A stretch of DNA of 64,000 nucleotides from Bergeyella zoohelcum ATCC 43767 (GTDB lineage: Bacteria; Bacteroidota; Bacteroidia; Flavobacteriales; Weeksellaceae): assembly GCF_000301075.1 (NCBI RefSeq), contig NZ_JH932293.1, forward strand, positions 850,345-914,344, given 5' to 3'. Position 1 is the stretch's first letter; every line of letters starts with the position of its first letter. The notes beneath the pieces are model-generated. The model ran no database searches. It had not been told where the DNA came from and saw nothing but the letters and a program-made list of their open reading frames with translations. The position numbers and the translations under genes were made by a program. Shown in pieces: positions 57,603 to 64,000 of this stretch.

Positions 57603-59126
57603 ATGAACAAAACAACAATCAAGATCAGTGTGTTAGCGTTCTTAGGTTTTATGACCTATGGCTACGCACAGCAACAGCAGCAAGACCCTTACAAGGGTAA
57701 AGTAGGGATAAACACCGTAACACCAAGTGCTACGATGGATGTACAGCCGAATAGTGATAACGCTAGAGTAGAGGCAAAAACGAACGAAGGGATTATTGCC
57801 CCAAAGCTAAGCAAAACGAGAATTGCTAATATTGCTACGCCAGTAGAAGGTACTTTGGTGTATGCTACGGATGCTACTTACACCGCAGGAAGTGATGCTA
57901 CAGTAAATAATAGAGTAGCGAAGATTACCGAAAAAGGGTATTATTTCTATAATGGTACTGAGTGGGTGAAAGCGGGGAGTGAAGTTACTCAACAAATATG
58001 GCAAAAGCAAGCCAACAAAGATATTTTATTGGTGGATAATGATATCCAAAATACAGTAAAATATACGGAAAATGGTGGACTAGTAAATACGCCTAAAGTA
58101 CAAAGACCTATTAGTACTTGGAACTCAGCCGCGAATACGATAGAATCTTTTACAGATGTTAATACTAGCAATATTGGAAATTCAGGTAATCTAAATATTC
58201 AATATGTAGATAAAGTTCCACAAAACTATGTAGATCCTACTTACAAAGAAAAGCAAATGAATTACAATTTATTTGTAGTTGATGGAAATAGTAATACATC
58301 TCCCTTTAATAGATTTCTGTTAAATGTTAATAAGTTGCAGACAAACGAATCTTTAACAAAAGACATACAAAGTCTTTATTCTGCAGTAAATAATGCGGAA
58401 CATTATGGTTCAGGCAGGGTTAGTTTTGCTGTTATGGGAGTTTATAATAATGCTGGTATAAATAATGGCTCGGCTAGTAGAATTGTGGGGTCCTATAACC
58501 AAGCAAGTACTAGAACATCATCTGATATAAGTAATATGGAAGGTACTTTTAGTTTTGTAACTCCAAGAGGGACCGGAAAAATTGCAGTAGCAAATGGTAC
58601 TAGAAATCATCTTAATATTACAAATGCTTCTACAAATACTATCACTCACGCTGCTTTAACACGAAATATAGGTGAGGTAACGGCTAATTTTACTGGTACA
58701 ATAGAAAATTTAATTGGTACTCACTCTGATTTTCGGATTCATTCAAGCGTTACGGGAATAAAGAATATGTATGGTCTAAAGATAGATAATGTAAATAAAG
58801 GAACGCAAATTAACCGAGCTATACATACAGAAGAAGGACAAATCCGTTTTGGGGATTTGAAAGGCACAGGAGATCGTGTAGTAGTAGCGGATCAAAATGG
58901 GGTGCTGAAAACCAGTCAATTTGTAATGAAAGCCACCGATACTACCAGTGATTGTACTGCTTCTAATGAGGGAGCAATCCATTACAAGACCATTATGAAA
59001 AACGGAAAACAAGTAGGAGTATTCGGTTTCTGTACGCGTAATGCTAATGGCAATTTAATATGGGCATATAGTGTGGGCGGAAACAATATGCTAGATGGTA
59101 CGGGTGCTTTTGGCTCTGGATTATAG
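57603..59126 (+). CDS. Secreted surface protein with VGINT-type N-terminus
   Basis: A 507-aa exported protein. Signal peptide MNKTTIKISVLAFLGFMTYG ending YAQ, then a Gln run (QQQQQ). Residues 33-47 read KVGINTVTPSATMDV, a motif found at the start of many flavobacterial surface/tail-fibre-like proteins. The middle (about 200-430) is rich in N, T, S and G, consistent with a beta-structured fibre. The end has one Cys pair (TTSDCTASNEG, GFCTRNAN) and no T9SS domain. Surface location is inferred. The long leader with a microsatellite is unusual for the window. Terminated by a strong hairpin. Confidence 0.82.
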   Translation: MNKTTIKISVLAFLGFMTYGYAQQQQQDPYKGKVGINTVTPSATMDVQPNSDNARVEAKTNEGIIAPKLSKTRIANIATPVEGTLVYATDATYTAGSDATVNNRVAKITEKGYYFYNGTEWVKAGSEVTQQIWQKQANKDILLVDNDIQNTVKYTENGGLVNTPKVQRPISTWNSAANTIESFTDVNTSNIGNSGNLNIQYVDKVPQNYVDPTYKEKQMNYNLFVVDGNSNTSPFNRFLLNVNKLQTNESLTKDIQSLYSAVNNAEHYGSGRVSFAVMGVYNNAGINNGSASRIVGSYNQASTRTSSDISNMEGTFSFVTPRGTGKIAVANGTRNHLNITNASTNTITHAALTRNIGEVTANFTGTIENLIGTHSDFRIHSSVTGIKNMYGLKIDNVNKGTQINRAIHTEEGQIRFGDLKGTGDRVVVADQNGVLKTSQFVMKATDTTSDCTASNEGAIHYKTIMKNGKQVGVFGFCTRNANGNLIWAYSVGGNNMLDGTGAFGSGL

Positions 59127-59181
59127 TTTGAAGTTTTTATAAAAGTATTTGTATTTTAAATTTATTGTAATACTTTTTGTA

Positions 59182-59220
59182 CTTTGCCAAAATCTATAAG
59201 ATTTTGGCAAAGTTTTTTTT
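59182..59220 (+). terminator. Terminator of the surface-protein gene
   Basis: Perfect 14-bp stem CTTTGCCAAAATCT (59182-59195) with AGATTTTGGCAAAG (59199-59212), 3-nt loop, followed by eight T. Confidence 0.95.
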
Positions 59221-59228
59221 AAAACATA

Positions 59229-59312
59229 GACCTCTAAGAGGTCGTATGTCTATAGCATGGGATATGATTGTGTATAATATGCGACCTTGAATAGGTTGTA
59301 TAAAAAAATATT
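59229..59312. repeat. Two imperfect GACCT-N-AGGT modules
   Basis: GACCTCTAAGAGGTCGTATG near 59230 and GACCTTGAATAGGTTGTATA near 59284: small palindromes followed by a GTAT tail. Similar short palindromes with TAT-rich tails occur at 3900 and 63879. Probably a small dispersed element. The rest of 59221-59445 shows no gene. Confidence 0.4.
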
Positions 59313-59364
59313 ATTATTGTACATATTAGATTTCGCTGGGGTCATACATGCAGTAGAATTTGAG

Positions 59365-59440
59365 CGATTGGTTTCTAGCTTCCAAATTCTAATTTCCAAC
59401 TTCTAAAATCATTATACATTCTACTTTGTACATTGTACAG
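59365..59440. repeat. Dispersed intergenic repeat, copy I
   Basis: TTTCTAGCTTCCAAATTCTAA, TTTCCAACTTCTAAAATC, ACATTCTACTTTGTACATTG and TACAGC. Between the surface-protein gene and brkB. Confidence 0.55.
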
Positions 59441-59445
59441 CTTTT

Positions 59446-60375
59446 CTATTTTGTATTTTTTCTTTCGTCAGATTTCTTTTTCTCTATTCGTACTTTTCGG
59501 ATGACGATGTTGAGTTCATTACCAAAAAGAAGAAGATAGACATTGATATTAATCCAAAGCATGAGTAAAATGATACTCCCAATAGAGCCGTAAAGGACAT
59601 TGTACCTAGCGAAATTACTCACATAAAAAGCAAATAAAAAGGTAGTTAAAAAGAATAATACGGTAGTAAGTAAAGCTCCTGGTATGGCCTGTTTAAAACG
59701 CGTAATCTTTGCCGTTCCTACCCAGTAAAACAAGGTAAGCATCAGGAAATAAAGTAAGGGAAACCAAACGAGTCCAATGATTTTGGTAAGATTGGTTACG
59801 AACCATGATAAGGCACTTTTGGGCTCAAAGAGTTTTAGTACTACTTCTGAATAATAGATGCCAAAAAGGGTGAGGAATAGTGCCGAAACAAAGCCTAAAG
59901 TAATACCAAAAGCGATGAGATATTCTTTTACATCATGATGTTTTTCTTCGGTGTCATCATTAAATCCGTCTATGAGGGCAAAAGTACCATTGGTAGCGAA
60001 AATCAGCGTTAGGATAATGGTAAGATTACTCAGTGAAGAAGTTTTGGTAATCAAATTTTCTTTAATATAACCTATGATATCTTTCTCCATAGAACTCGGG
60101 ATGATATTATGCAGAAATACATCGAAAATATAAAACTGAAGTTTTTCATAATGAGGCATATAGGGTAATACGGATAATAGGAATAGTAACAAAGGAAACA
60201 GTGAAAAAAAGAAAGACCAAGAAATGGCACCTGCCTTTCTCCCAATATTTCCACGAAAAATACCTTGTATATAGATTTTAAAAATTTGATATAAAGAAAC
60301 CCCCAAAAATGGAATATGAATACCGTTTAAAAAATGGTAAAGTCGTTTTATAAATCGTGGGGTTTTAAACTTCAT
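59446..60375 (-). CDS. YihY/BrkB-family membrane protein
   Basis: A 309-aa inner-membrane protein with about six helices and an N-terminal basic segment (MKFKTPRFIKRLYHFLNG). The family motif RKAGAISWSFFFSLFPLLLF is at about residues 48-67, and the C-terminal MLWININVYLLLFGNELN is typical of YihY/BrkB. The C-terminus is basic (RKVRIEKKKSDERKNTK). Once mislabelled as RNase BN; its role is unknown, possibly transport or resistance to serum killing. ATG 60375 is preferred over the GTG 60396; the promoter overlaps the latter. Confidence 0.9.
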   Translation of the reverse strand: MKFKTPRFIKRLYHFLNGIHIPFLGVSLYQIFKIYIQGIFRGNIGRKAGAISWSFFFSLFPLLLFLLSVLPYMPHYEKLQFYIFDVFLHNIIPSSMEKDIIGYIKENLITKTSSLSNLTIILTLIFATNGTFALIDGFNDDTEEKHHDVKEYLIAFGITLGFVSALFLTLFGIYYSEVVLKLFEPKSALSWFVTNLTKIIGLVWFPLLYFLMLTLFYWVGTAKITRFKQAIPGALLTTVLFFLTTFLFAFYVSNFARYNVLYGSIGSIILLMLWININVYLLLFGNELNIVIRKVRIEKKKSDERKNTK

Positions 60376-60381
60376 TCGCCG

Positions 60382-60389
60382 TATATTTG
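60382..60389 (+). promoter_or_regulatory. -7 element for rlmH
   Basis: TATATTTG, 18 nt before the rlmH ATG, matches TAnnTTTG. Confidence 0.5.
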
Positions 60390-60395
60390 CCGCCA

Positions 60396-60403
60396 CAAAG
60401 ATA
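60396..60403 (-). promoter_or_regulatory. -7 element for brkB
   Basis: Minus-strand TATCTTTG; 20 nt from the brkB ATG. It is interlocked with the rlmH -7 element only 6 bp away, so the two divergent genes probably compete for RNA polymerase. Confidence 0.5.
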
Positions 60404-60407
60404 AGAA

Positions 60408-60881
60408 ATGAGAATTAACTTAGTCTGCATCGGGAAAACAGACCAGAAGCTCTTCCGTGAGCAGCTGGATTATTATATCACTAGGTTTCCCAAACACTGG
60501 AATTTTCAGCTCATAGAAATTCCTGATGTAAAAAATGCTAAGAATTTAAGCCCAGACCAGATTAAAAAAGAAGAAGCGAAACTTTTTGCTCAGCATATAG
60601 ATACAGGAGATATGGTGGTACTTTTAGATGAAAGAGGTAAGCAGTACAGCAGTAGGGAGTTTGCCAAAAAAATAGACCACTGGCAGTCCGTATCCGTTAA
60701 GAAAGTGAATTTCCTTATTGGCGGAGCGTGGGGAGTAGCTGAAGAAATTCATCAGCGGGCGAATGAAAAAATGGCACTTTCAAAGATGACTTTTACCCAT
60801 CAGATGGTTCGGCTGTTTATTACTGAACAAATCTATCGTGCCGACCAAATCCTACAAGGAAAGCCATATCATAATGATTAG
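60408..60881 (+). CDS. rlmH: 23S rRNA pseudouridine-1915 N3-methyltransferase
   Basis: A 157-aa SPOUT-fold methyltransferase for m3-pseudouridine 1915 in helix 69. It shows MRINLVCIGKTDQKLFREQL, VVLLDERGKQYSSREFA, the knot motif FLIGGAWGVAEEI and the C-terminal FTHQMVRLFITEQIYRADQI. Normal length. It diverges from brkB with overlapping promoters. Confidence 0.97.
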   Translation: MRINLVCIGKTDQKLFREQLDYYITRFPKHWNFQLIEIPDVKNAKNLSPDQIKKEEAKLFAQHIDTGDMVVLLDERGKQYSSREFAKKIDHWQSVSVKKVNFLIGGAWGVAEEIHQRANEKMALSKMTFTHQMVRLFITEQIYRADQILQGKPYHND

Positions 60882-60985
60882 AAGGCAGTAAGCTATAGGC
60901 GGTAAGCAGTAGGCTTTTAAACATATAACCTTTTAACTTTCTAGCCTTATAGTGTATAAATTTCTAATCTCTAACTTCAATCTTA
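60882..60985. repeat. Dispersed intergenic repeat, copy J
   Basis: AGCTATAGGCGGTAAGCAGT, TAGGCTTTTAAAC, ATATAACCTTTTAACTTTC, TAGCCTTATAGTGTATAAAT and CTAATCTCTAACTTC. Clear modular relative of the 45.8-kb copy. Confidence 0.6.
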
Positions 60986-60995
60986 AAAGAAACTT

Positions 60996-63818
60996 ATGTC
61001 AAATTATATTACCGTAGATGGCGATGAACATGGCGTACGCATTTATACTTTAGAAAACGGACTTACCGTATATCTAGCCCAAAATTTTGATGCTCCTAGA
61101 ATTCAGTCTTACATTGCTGTGAGAGCAGGTAGTAATCATGACCCTAAGGATAATACAGGACTGGCACATTATCTAGAGCATCTCATGTTTAAAGGAACTT
61201 CTAAAATAGGTGCAAAAAATTGGCGGAAGGAAAAAGAATGTATAGACCAAATAGAGGAACTCTATGAATATCATAAACAAGCCAATACCGATGAAGAAAA
61301 GAAAAAAATCTATAAAAAAATAGACGAAATTTCTCTCCAAGCTAGTGAATATGCCCTTGCCAATGAATATGATAAATGCCTTTCGGTACTTGGAGCTACA
61401 GGGACGAATGCTCATACTTGGCTAGAAGAAACGGTGTATAAAAATAATATCCCAAGTAATGAACTGGAAAAATTTCTCAGAATAGAAGCTGAAAGATTTT
61501 CTGAAATCATTCCAAGACTTTTTCATACTGAGCTAGAAACGGTGTATGAAGAGTTTAATAGGGCTCAGGATAATGATGCTAGGCTTACTCATAACGCACT
61601 CTGGGAGCTGCTTTTTCCTACCCACCCGATGGGGCAACAAACCACTTTGGGGAAGGCAGAACATCTTAAAAATCCGTCTATTAAAGCCATAAAGAAATTT
61701 TTTGATACCTATTATGTGCCTAATAATATGGCCATCATCATGGTAGGTGATTTGGATTTTGATATTACCATCCGTCTCATACAGCAGTATTTTGGGAAAA
61801 TGGAGAGCAAAGATTTGCCACTAATGGCACCTGTCATAGAAAAACCCATTGAAAAGATTCAGAAAAGAACGGTGAAAAGCCCATCTATCCCTAGAGTACA
61901 TCTGGCATGGCGAGGTGCTGGGTATAAGAATAGAGAGGTGATGCTTTTGGATTTGATTACTAATATTTTGACCAATAGAGGAGCATGCGGACTGATAGAC
62001 CTTAATATTAATTTTGCCCAAAAAGCTCTTTTCGGGCAGGCTTATTTCTCTTCGCATAATGAATATTCGGTATTTTCCATGGTCATCGTTCCTAAAGAAA
62101 ATCAGACATTGGATGATGGGGTAGCCATGCTTTTGGAGGAACTAGAAAAAGTGAAAAAAGGGGAATTTCCAGAGGATATGCTTACTACCATTATCAATGA
62201 TTTTAAAGTCCAAAGGATTAAGGAGCTGGAAACAGCGAATGGACTGGCGACCAACCTATACCAAACTTTTATCAGGCATCAGTCATGGGAAGAAGAAGTG
62301 GCAGAGCTGGGCATTTATGAAGAAATTACCAAAGAAGAGGTGGTTCATTTTGCCAATGATTTTTTTAGAGACAACTTCGTGATAGTATATAAGGAAGATG
62401 GGAAGAATGAGGAAGTGATTTTAGTGGATAAGCCCGAAATTACTCCCATTACACTAAACACCCAGGAAGCATCTCCGTTTTTGGAAGAAATCATCGCGAT
62501 GAAAACAGAAGAAATTAGCCCTAAGTTTATTGATTATCAAAAAGAAATTTCTGTTTCCGAAGTAAAGGGGAGAGCGTTCAGCTTTGTGGAAAATCCGTAC
62601 AATGCTTTGGCTTCGCTTTATTTTATTTTTCCTTTTGGTAAAGATCATGATGCCCAGCTGGGATTAGTAACACAGGTTTTACATTATTTAGGCACTGACC
62701 AATATTCTGCCGATGAACTGAAGCAGGCATTTTATAAAATAGGGATAGAGGTGGACTTTAAAACAGGTCATGATGAGATGAATATCAGCATGATAGGGTT
62801 AGAAGAAAACTTGGAAAAAGGAATAGAATTACTATGGCATTGGTTGCAAAATGCACAGCCAGATGAGGCGGTATATCATAATTTGGTACAGACCATAGAG
62901 GAAAGTAGAACTGCTGCAAAACAAGATAAGACCAAAGTTTTTAATGCACTGCAACAATATGCTAAATATGGTAAAAACTCTAGATTCAGAGCTGTTTTGT
63001 CATCAGAACAATTGAAATCTATCTCATGTAAATCACTTACGGAGAATGCGAAACAATGGAAAGACTATCCTTTTGAAATTTTCTATTATGGAAATCGTAG
63101 ACAGGCATTAGAAGAATTTTTAAACCAATTTTTATCTCCTATTACCAAAGAAATTCCAGCTCCGAAAGCGTTTGAAAACCCACCAACCGAGGGCAAGACT
63201 TATTTCGTAGAATATGATATGGTGCAAACTGAACTTTTCCAAGTGGCAAAAGGAAAAGCGGTAACACCAGAGGCATTCGGAAAAGTAAATCTGTTCAATG
63301 AATATTTTGGAAGTGGGCTTTCATCCATCGTTTTTCAGGAAATCAGGGAGCGGAAGAGCTTGGCGTATTCTTGTTTCGTGGCACAGCAAACGGCTACGCG
63401 GAAGGAAGAACCCGACTATTTCTCACTCTATCTAGGCACTCAGCCTGATAAATTGCCTTTGGCACTGGCTACCATTCATGAACTGATGAGTGATTTTCCA
63501 GAAATAGCATTACAATATGACCATGCCAAAACTTCGGCACTGAAAAAAATCGCATCGGGGAGAATCGTTCGTGCCAATATTTTCTTTTCTCACCATCGTC
63601 TTAAAAGATTGGGCGTAGATAAGGATATTCGTATATCGATGTATAATGAAATTCAAGAGACCTCACTTTCTGATTTAAAAGAAAAGTACCAAAAAGCATT
63701 TGAAAATTTAGTTTTTAATACTGCCCTTATAGGGAAATATGATGCTATACCATGGCATGAACTCCACGGTGTAGGAGAAGTGGAAGTACTCACCTTAGAG
63801 GATATTTTCGGCTATTGA
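60996..63818 (+). CDS. M16-family zinc peptidase, full-length two-half type
   Basis: A 940-aa pitrilysin-like protease. The inverted zinc motif HYLEH is at residues 58-62 (VRAGSNHDP before it), with the distant third ligand in the ELETVYEEFNRA region. Both halves of the clamshell are present: an active N-terminal half and a second half (from about 500) lacking the motif. Unlike short PqqL-type halves, this is one chain. No signal peptide (MSNYITVDGDEHGVRIY), so it is probably cytoplasmic and degrades peptides. It ends directly against the opposing repeat frame. Confidence 0.92.
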   Translation: MSNYITVDGDEHGVRIYTLENGLTVYLAQNFDAPRIQSYIAVRAGSNHDPKDNTGLAHYLEHLMFKGTSKIGAKNWRKEKECIDQIEELYEYHKQANTDEEKKKIYKKIDEISLQASEYALANEYDKCLSVLGATGTNAHTWLEETVYKNNIPSNELEKFLRIEAERFSEIIPRLFHTELETVYEEFNRAQDNDARLTHNALWELLFPTHPMGQQTTLGKAEHLKNPSIKAIKKFFDTYYVPNNMAIIMVGDLDFDITIRLIQQYFGKMESKDLPLMAPVIEKPIEKIQKRTVKSPSIPRVHLAWRGAGYKNREVMLLDLITNILTNRGACGLIDLNINFAQKALFGQAYFSSHNEYSVFSMVIVPKENQTLDDGVAMLLEELEKVKKGEFPEDMLTTIINDFKVQRIKELETANGLATNLYQTFIRHQSWEEEVAELGIYEEITKEEVVHFANDFFRDNFVIVYKEDGKNEEVILVDKPEITPITLNTQEASPFLEEIIAMKTEEISPKFIDYQKEISVSEVKGRAFSFVENPYNALASLYFIFPFGKDHDAQLGLVTQVLHYLGTDQYSADELKQAFYKIGIEVDFKTGHDEMNISMIGLEENLEKGIELLWHWLQNAQPDEAVYHNLVQTIEESRTAAKQDKTKVFNALQQYAKYGKNSRFRAVLSSEQLKSISCKSLTENAKQWKDYPFEIFYYGNRRQALEEFLNQFLSPITKEIPAPKAFENPPTEGKTYFVEYDMVQTELFQVAKGKAVTPEAFGKVNLFNEYFGSGLSSIVFQEIRERKSLAYSCFVAQQTATRKEEPDYFSLYLGTQPDKLPLALATIHELMSDFPEIALQYDHAKTSALKKIASGRIVRANIFFSHHRLKRLGVDKDIRISMYNEIQETSLSDLKEKYQKAFENLVFNTALIGKYDAIPWHELHGVGEVEVLTLEDIFGY

Positions 63819-64000
63819 TTAGGAGGATAATTGAGGAGAAATCTTTTTTTCATCGGTAAGGAATCCTTTTTGAATCTTGCCTACCTTAGGTAGGCAAAAT
63901 GCATTCATTTCTGCACCGTGCTGGTCCATTTCTGCACCGTGCTGGTCCATTTCTGCACCGTGCTGGTCCATTTCTGCACCGTGCTGGTCCATTTCTGCAC
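63819..64000 (-). CDS. C-terminus of an unknown protein with AEMDQHG repeats (start outside window)
   Basis: A minus-strand frame enters from beyond the right edge and stops at the complement of 63819-63821. From the edge it reads repeated AEMDQHG (four perfect 21-bp copies plus part of a fifth), then AEMNAFCLPKVGK and LTDEKKISPQLSS. The plus-strand frame across the repeat is also open, but the fragment at 22.65 kb with the same AEMDQHG differs only at third codon positions, which favours the minus frame. No family is recognised. It could still be a non-coding repeat. Confidence 0.4.
   Translation of the reverse strand, partial: AEMDQHGAEMDQHGAEMDQHGAEMDQHGAEMNAFCLPKVGKIQKGFLTDEKKISPQLSS
63879..63895. 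repeat. Palindrome GCCTACC-TTA-GGTAGGC
   Basis: Perfect 7-bp inverted repeat with a 3-nt loop at 63879-63895, inside the unknown minus-strand frame near its end. No T tract on either side, so a terminator is not supported. Confidence 0.55.
63907..64000. repeat. 21-bp perfect tandem repeat (at least 4.5 copies)
   Basis: Unit ATTTCTGCACCGTGCTGGTC plus C: copies at 63907-63927, 63928-63948, 63949-63969, 63970-63990 and a partial at 63991-64000, all identical. It continues past the window. A related but diverged segment occurs near 22671-22700. Length divisible by three keeps a frame open on the minus strand. Confidence 0.97.

Noticed and set aside
63907..64000. CRISPR array
   Set aside because: The 21-bp units are directly adjacent with no spacers; repeat arrays without spacers are not CRISPR.

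Overview
The window looks like chromosome of a Gram-negative Bacteroidota, most likely order Flavobacteriales and family Weeksellaceae (Chryseobacterium/Riemerella/Bergeyella type; inferred, no database used). Direct signs are AT-rich DNA, -7 promoter elements of the TAnnTTTG type instead of sigma70 boxes, few Shine-Dalgarno sequences, a type IX secretion (T9SS) C-terminal sorting domain, a GLPGLI-family protein, a DUF2723 membrane protein, a bacillithiol enzyme (BshC), a type-B L31 and a KDO-8-P synthase. Most of the window is core genome, with no prophage, complete IS or CRISPR array.

Layout. 1-8.4 kb: the end of asnS, rpoN, an ssrA tmRNA on the minus strand, ridA with a small membrane gene, a small outer-membrane barrel, prfB without a programmed frameshift, a SanA-like gene with a beta-helix lipoprotein, and rpmE2. 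8.5-15.6 kb: promoter, attenuator-like hairpin and the rimP-nusA-infB operon, then a PIF1-like helicase. 15.6-20.4 kb: a secreted nuclease, a rhodanese-cupin/rhodanese/thioredoxin operon, and tuf-tRNA(Trp)-secE-nusG, which ends at a terminator followed by decayed DNA where rplK would usually follow. 20.4-27.3 kb: a methyltransferase, paaE, a POT peptide transporter, an RsmB/NOP2 rRNA methyltransferase and kdsA. 27.4-36.9 kb: a large DUF2723 protein, an M64 peptidase and a DPP-IV peptidase in tandem, panC and a GLPGLI protein. 37-42 kb: phenylacetate-type genes (3-hydroxyacyl-CoA dehydrogenase, paaI, a paaZ with an extra C-terminal domain, an enoyl-CoA hydratase). 42.2-47.5 kb: pyrG-yidC and an amino-acid permease. 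47.7-59.1 kb: envelope genes (MliC-like lipoprotein, T9SS cargo, Omp85-like barrel, putative porin, bshC, LysM/periplasmic-binding protein, and a secreted surface protein behind a long leader with a perfect (AC)24 microsatellite). 59.4-64 kb: a BrkB/YihY protein, rlmH, a large M16 peptidase, and the tail of a minus-strand frame made of perfect 21-bp repeats that runs off the window.

How the genes fit together. Translation and transcription functions (asnS, prfB, rpmE2, rimP, nusA, infB, tuf, nusG, rlmH, tmRNA) and envelope biogenesis (kdsA, yidC, secE, Omp85, porin, LysM protein) dominate. PaaE, PaaH-like, PaaI and PaaZ cover parts of phenylacetyl-CoA catabolism, but the PaaABCD oxygenase subunits are not in the window. 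DPP-IV, M64, M16 and a peptide transporter suggest a peptide-based diet.

The most unusual signals are the (AC)24 tract between a near-consensus promoter and a surface-protein gene (possible phase variation), the AEMDQHG-coding 21-bp repeat at the right edge with a related decayed fragment 41 kb away, the PaaZ-DUF1569-like fusion, and a dispersed intergenic repeat family with at least ten copies.
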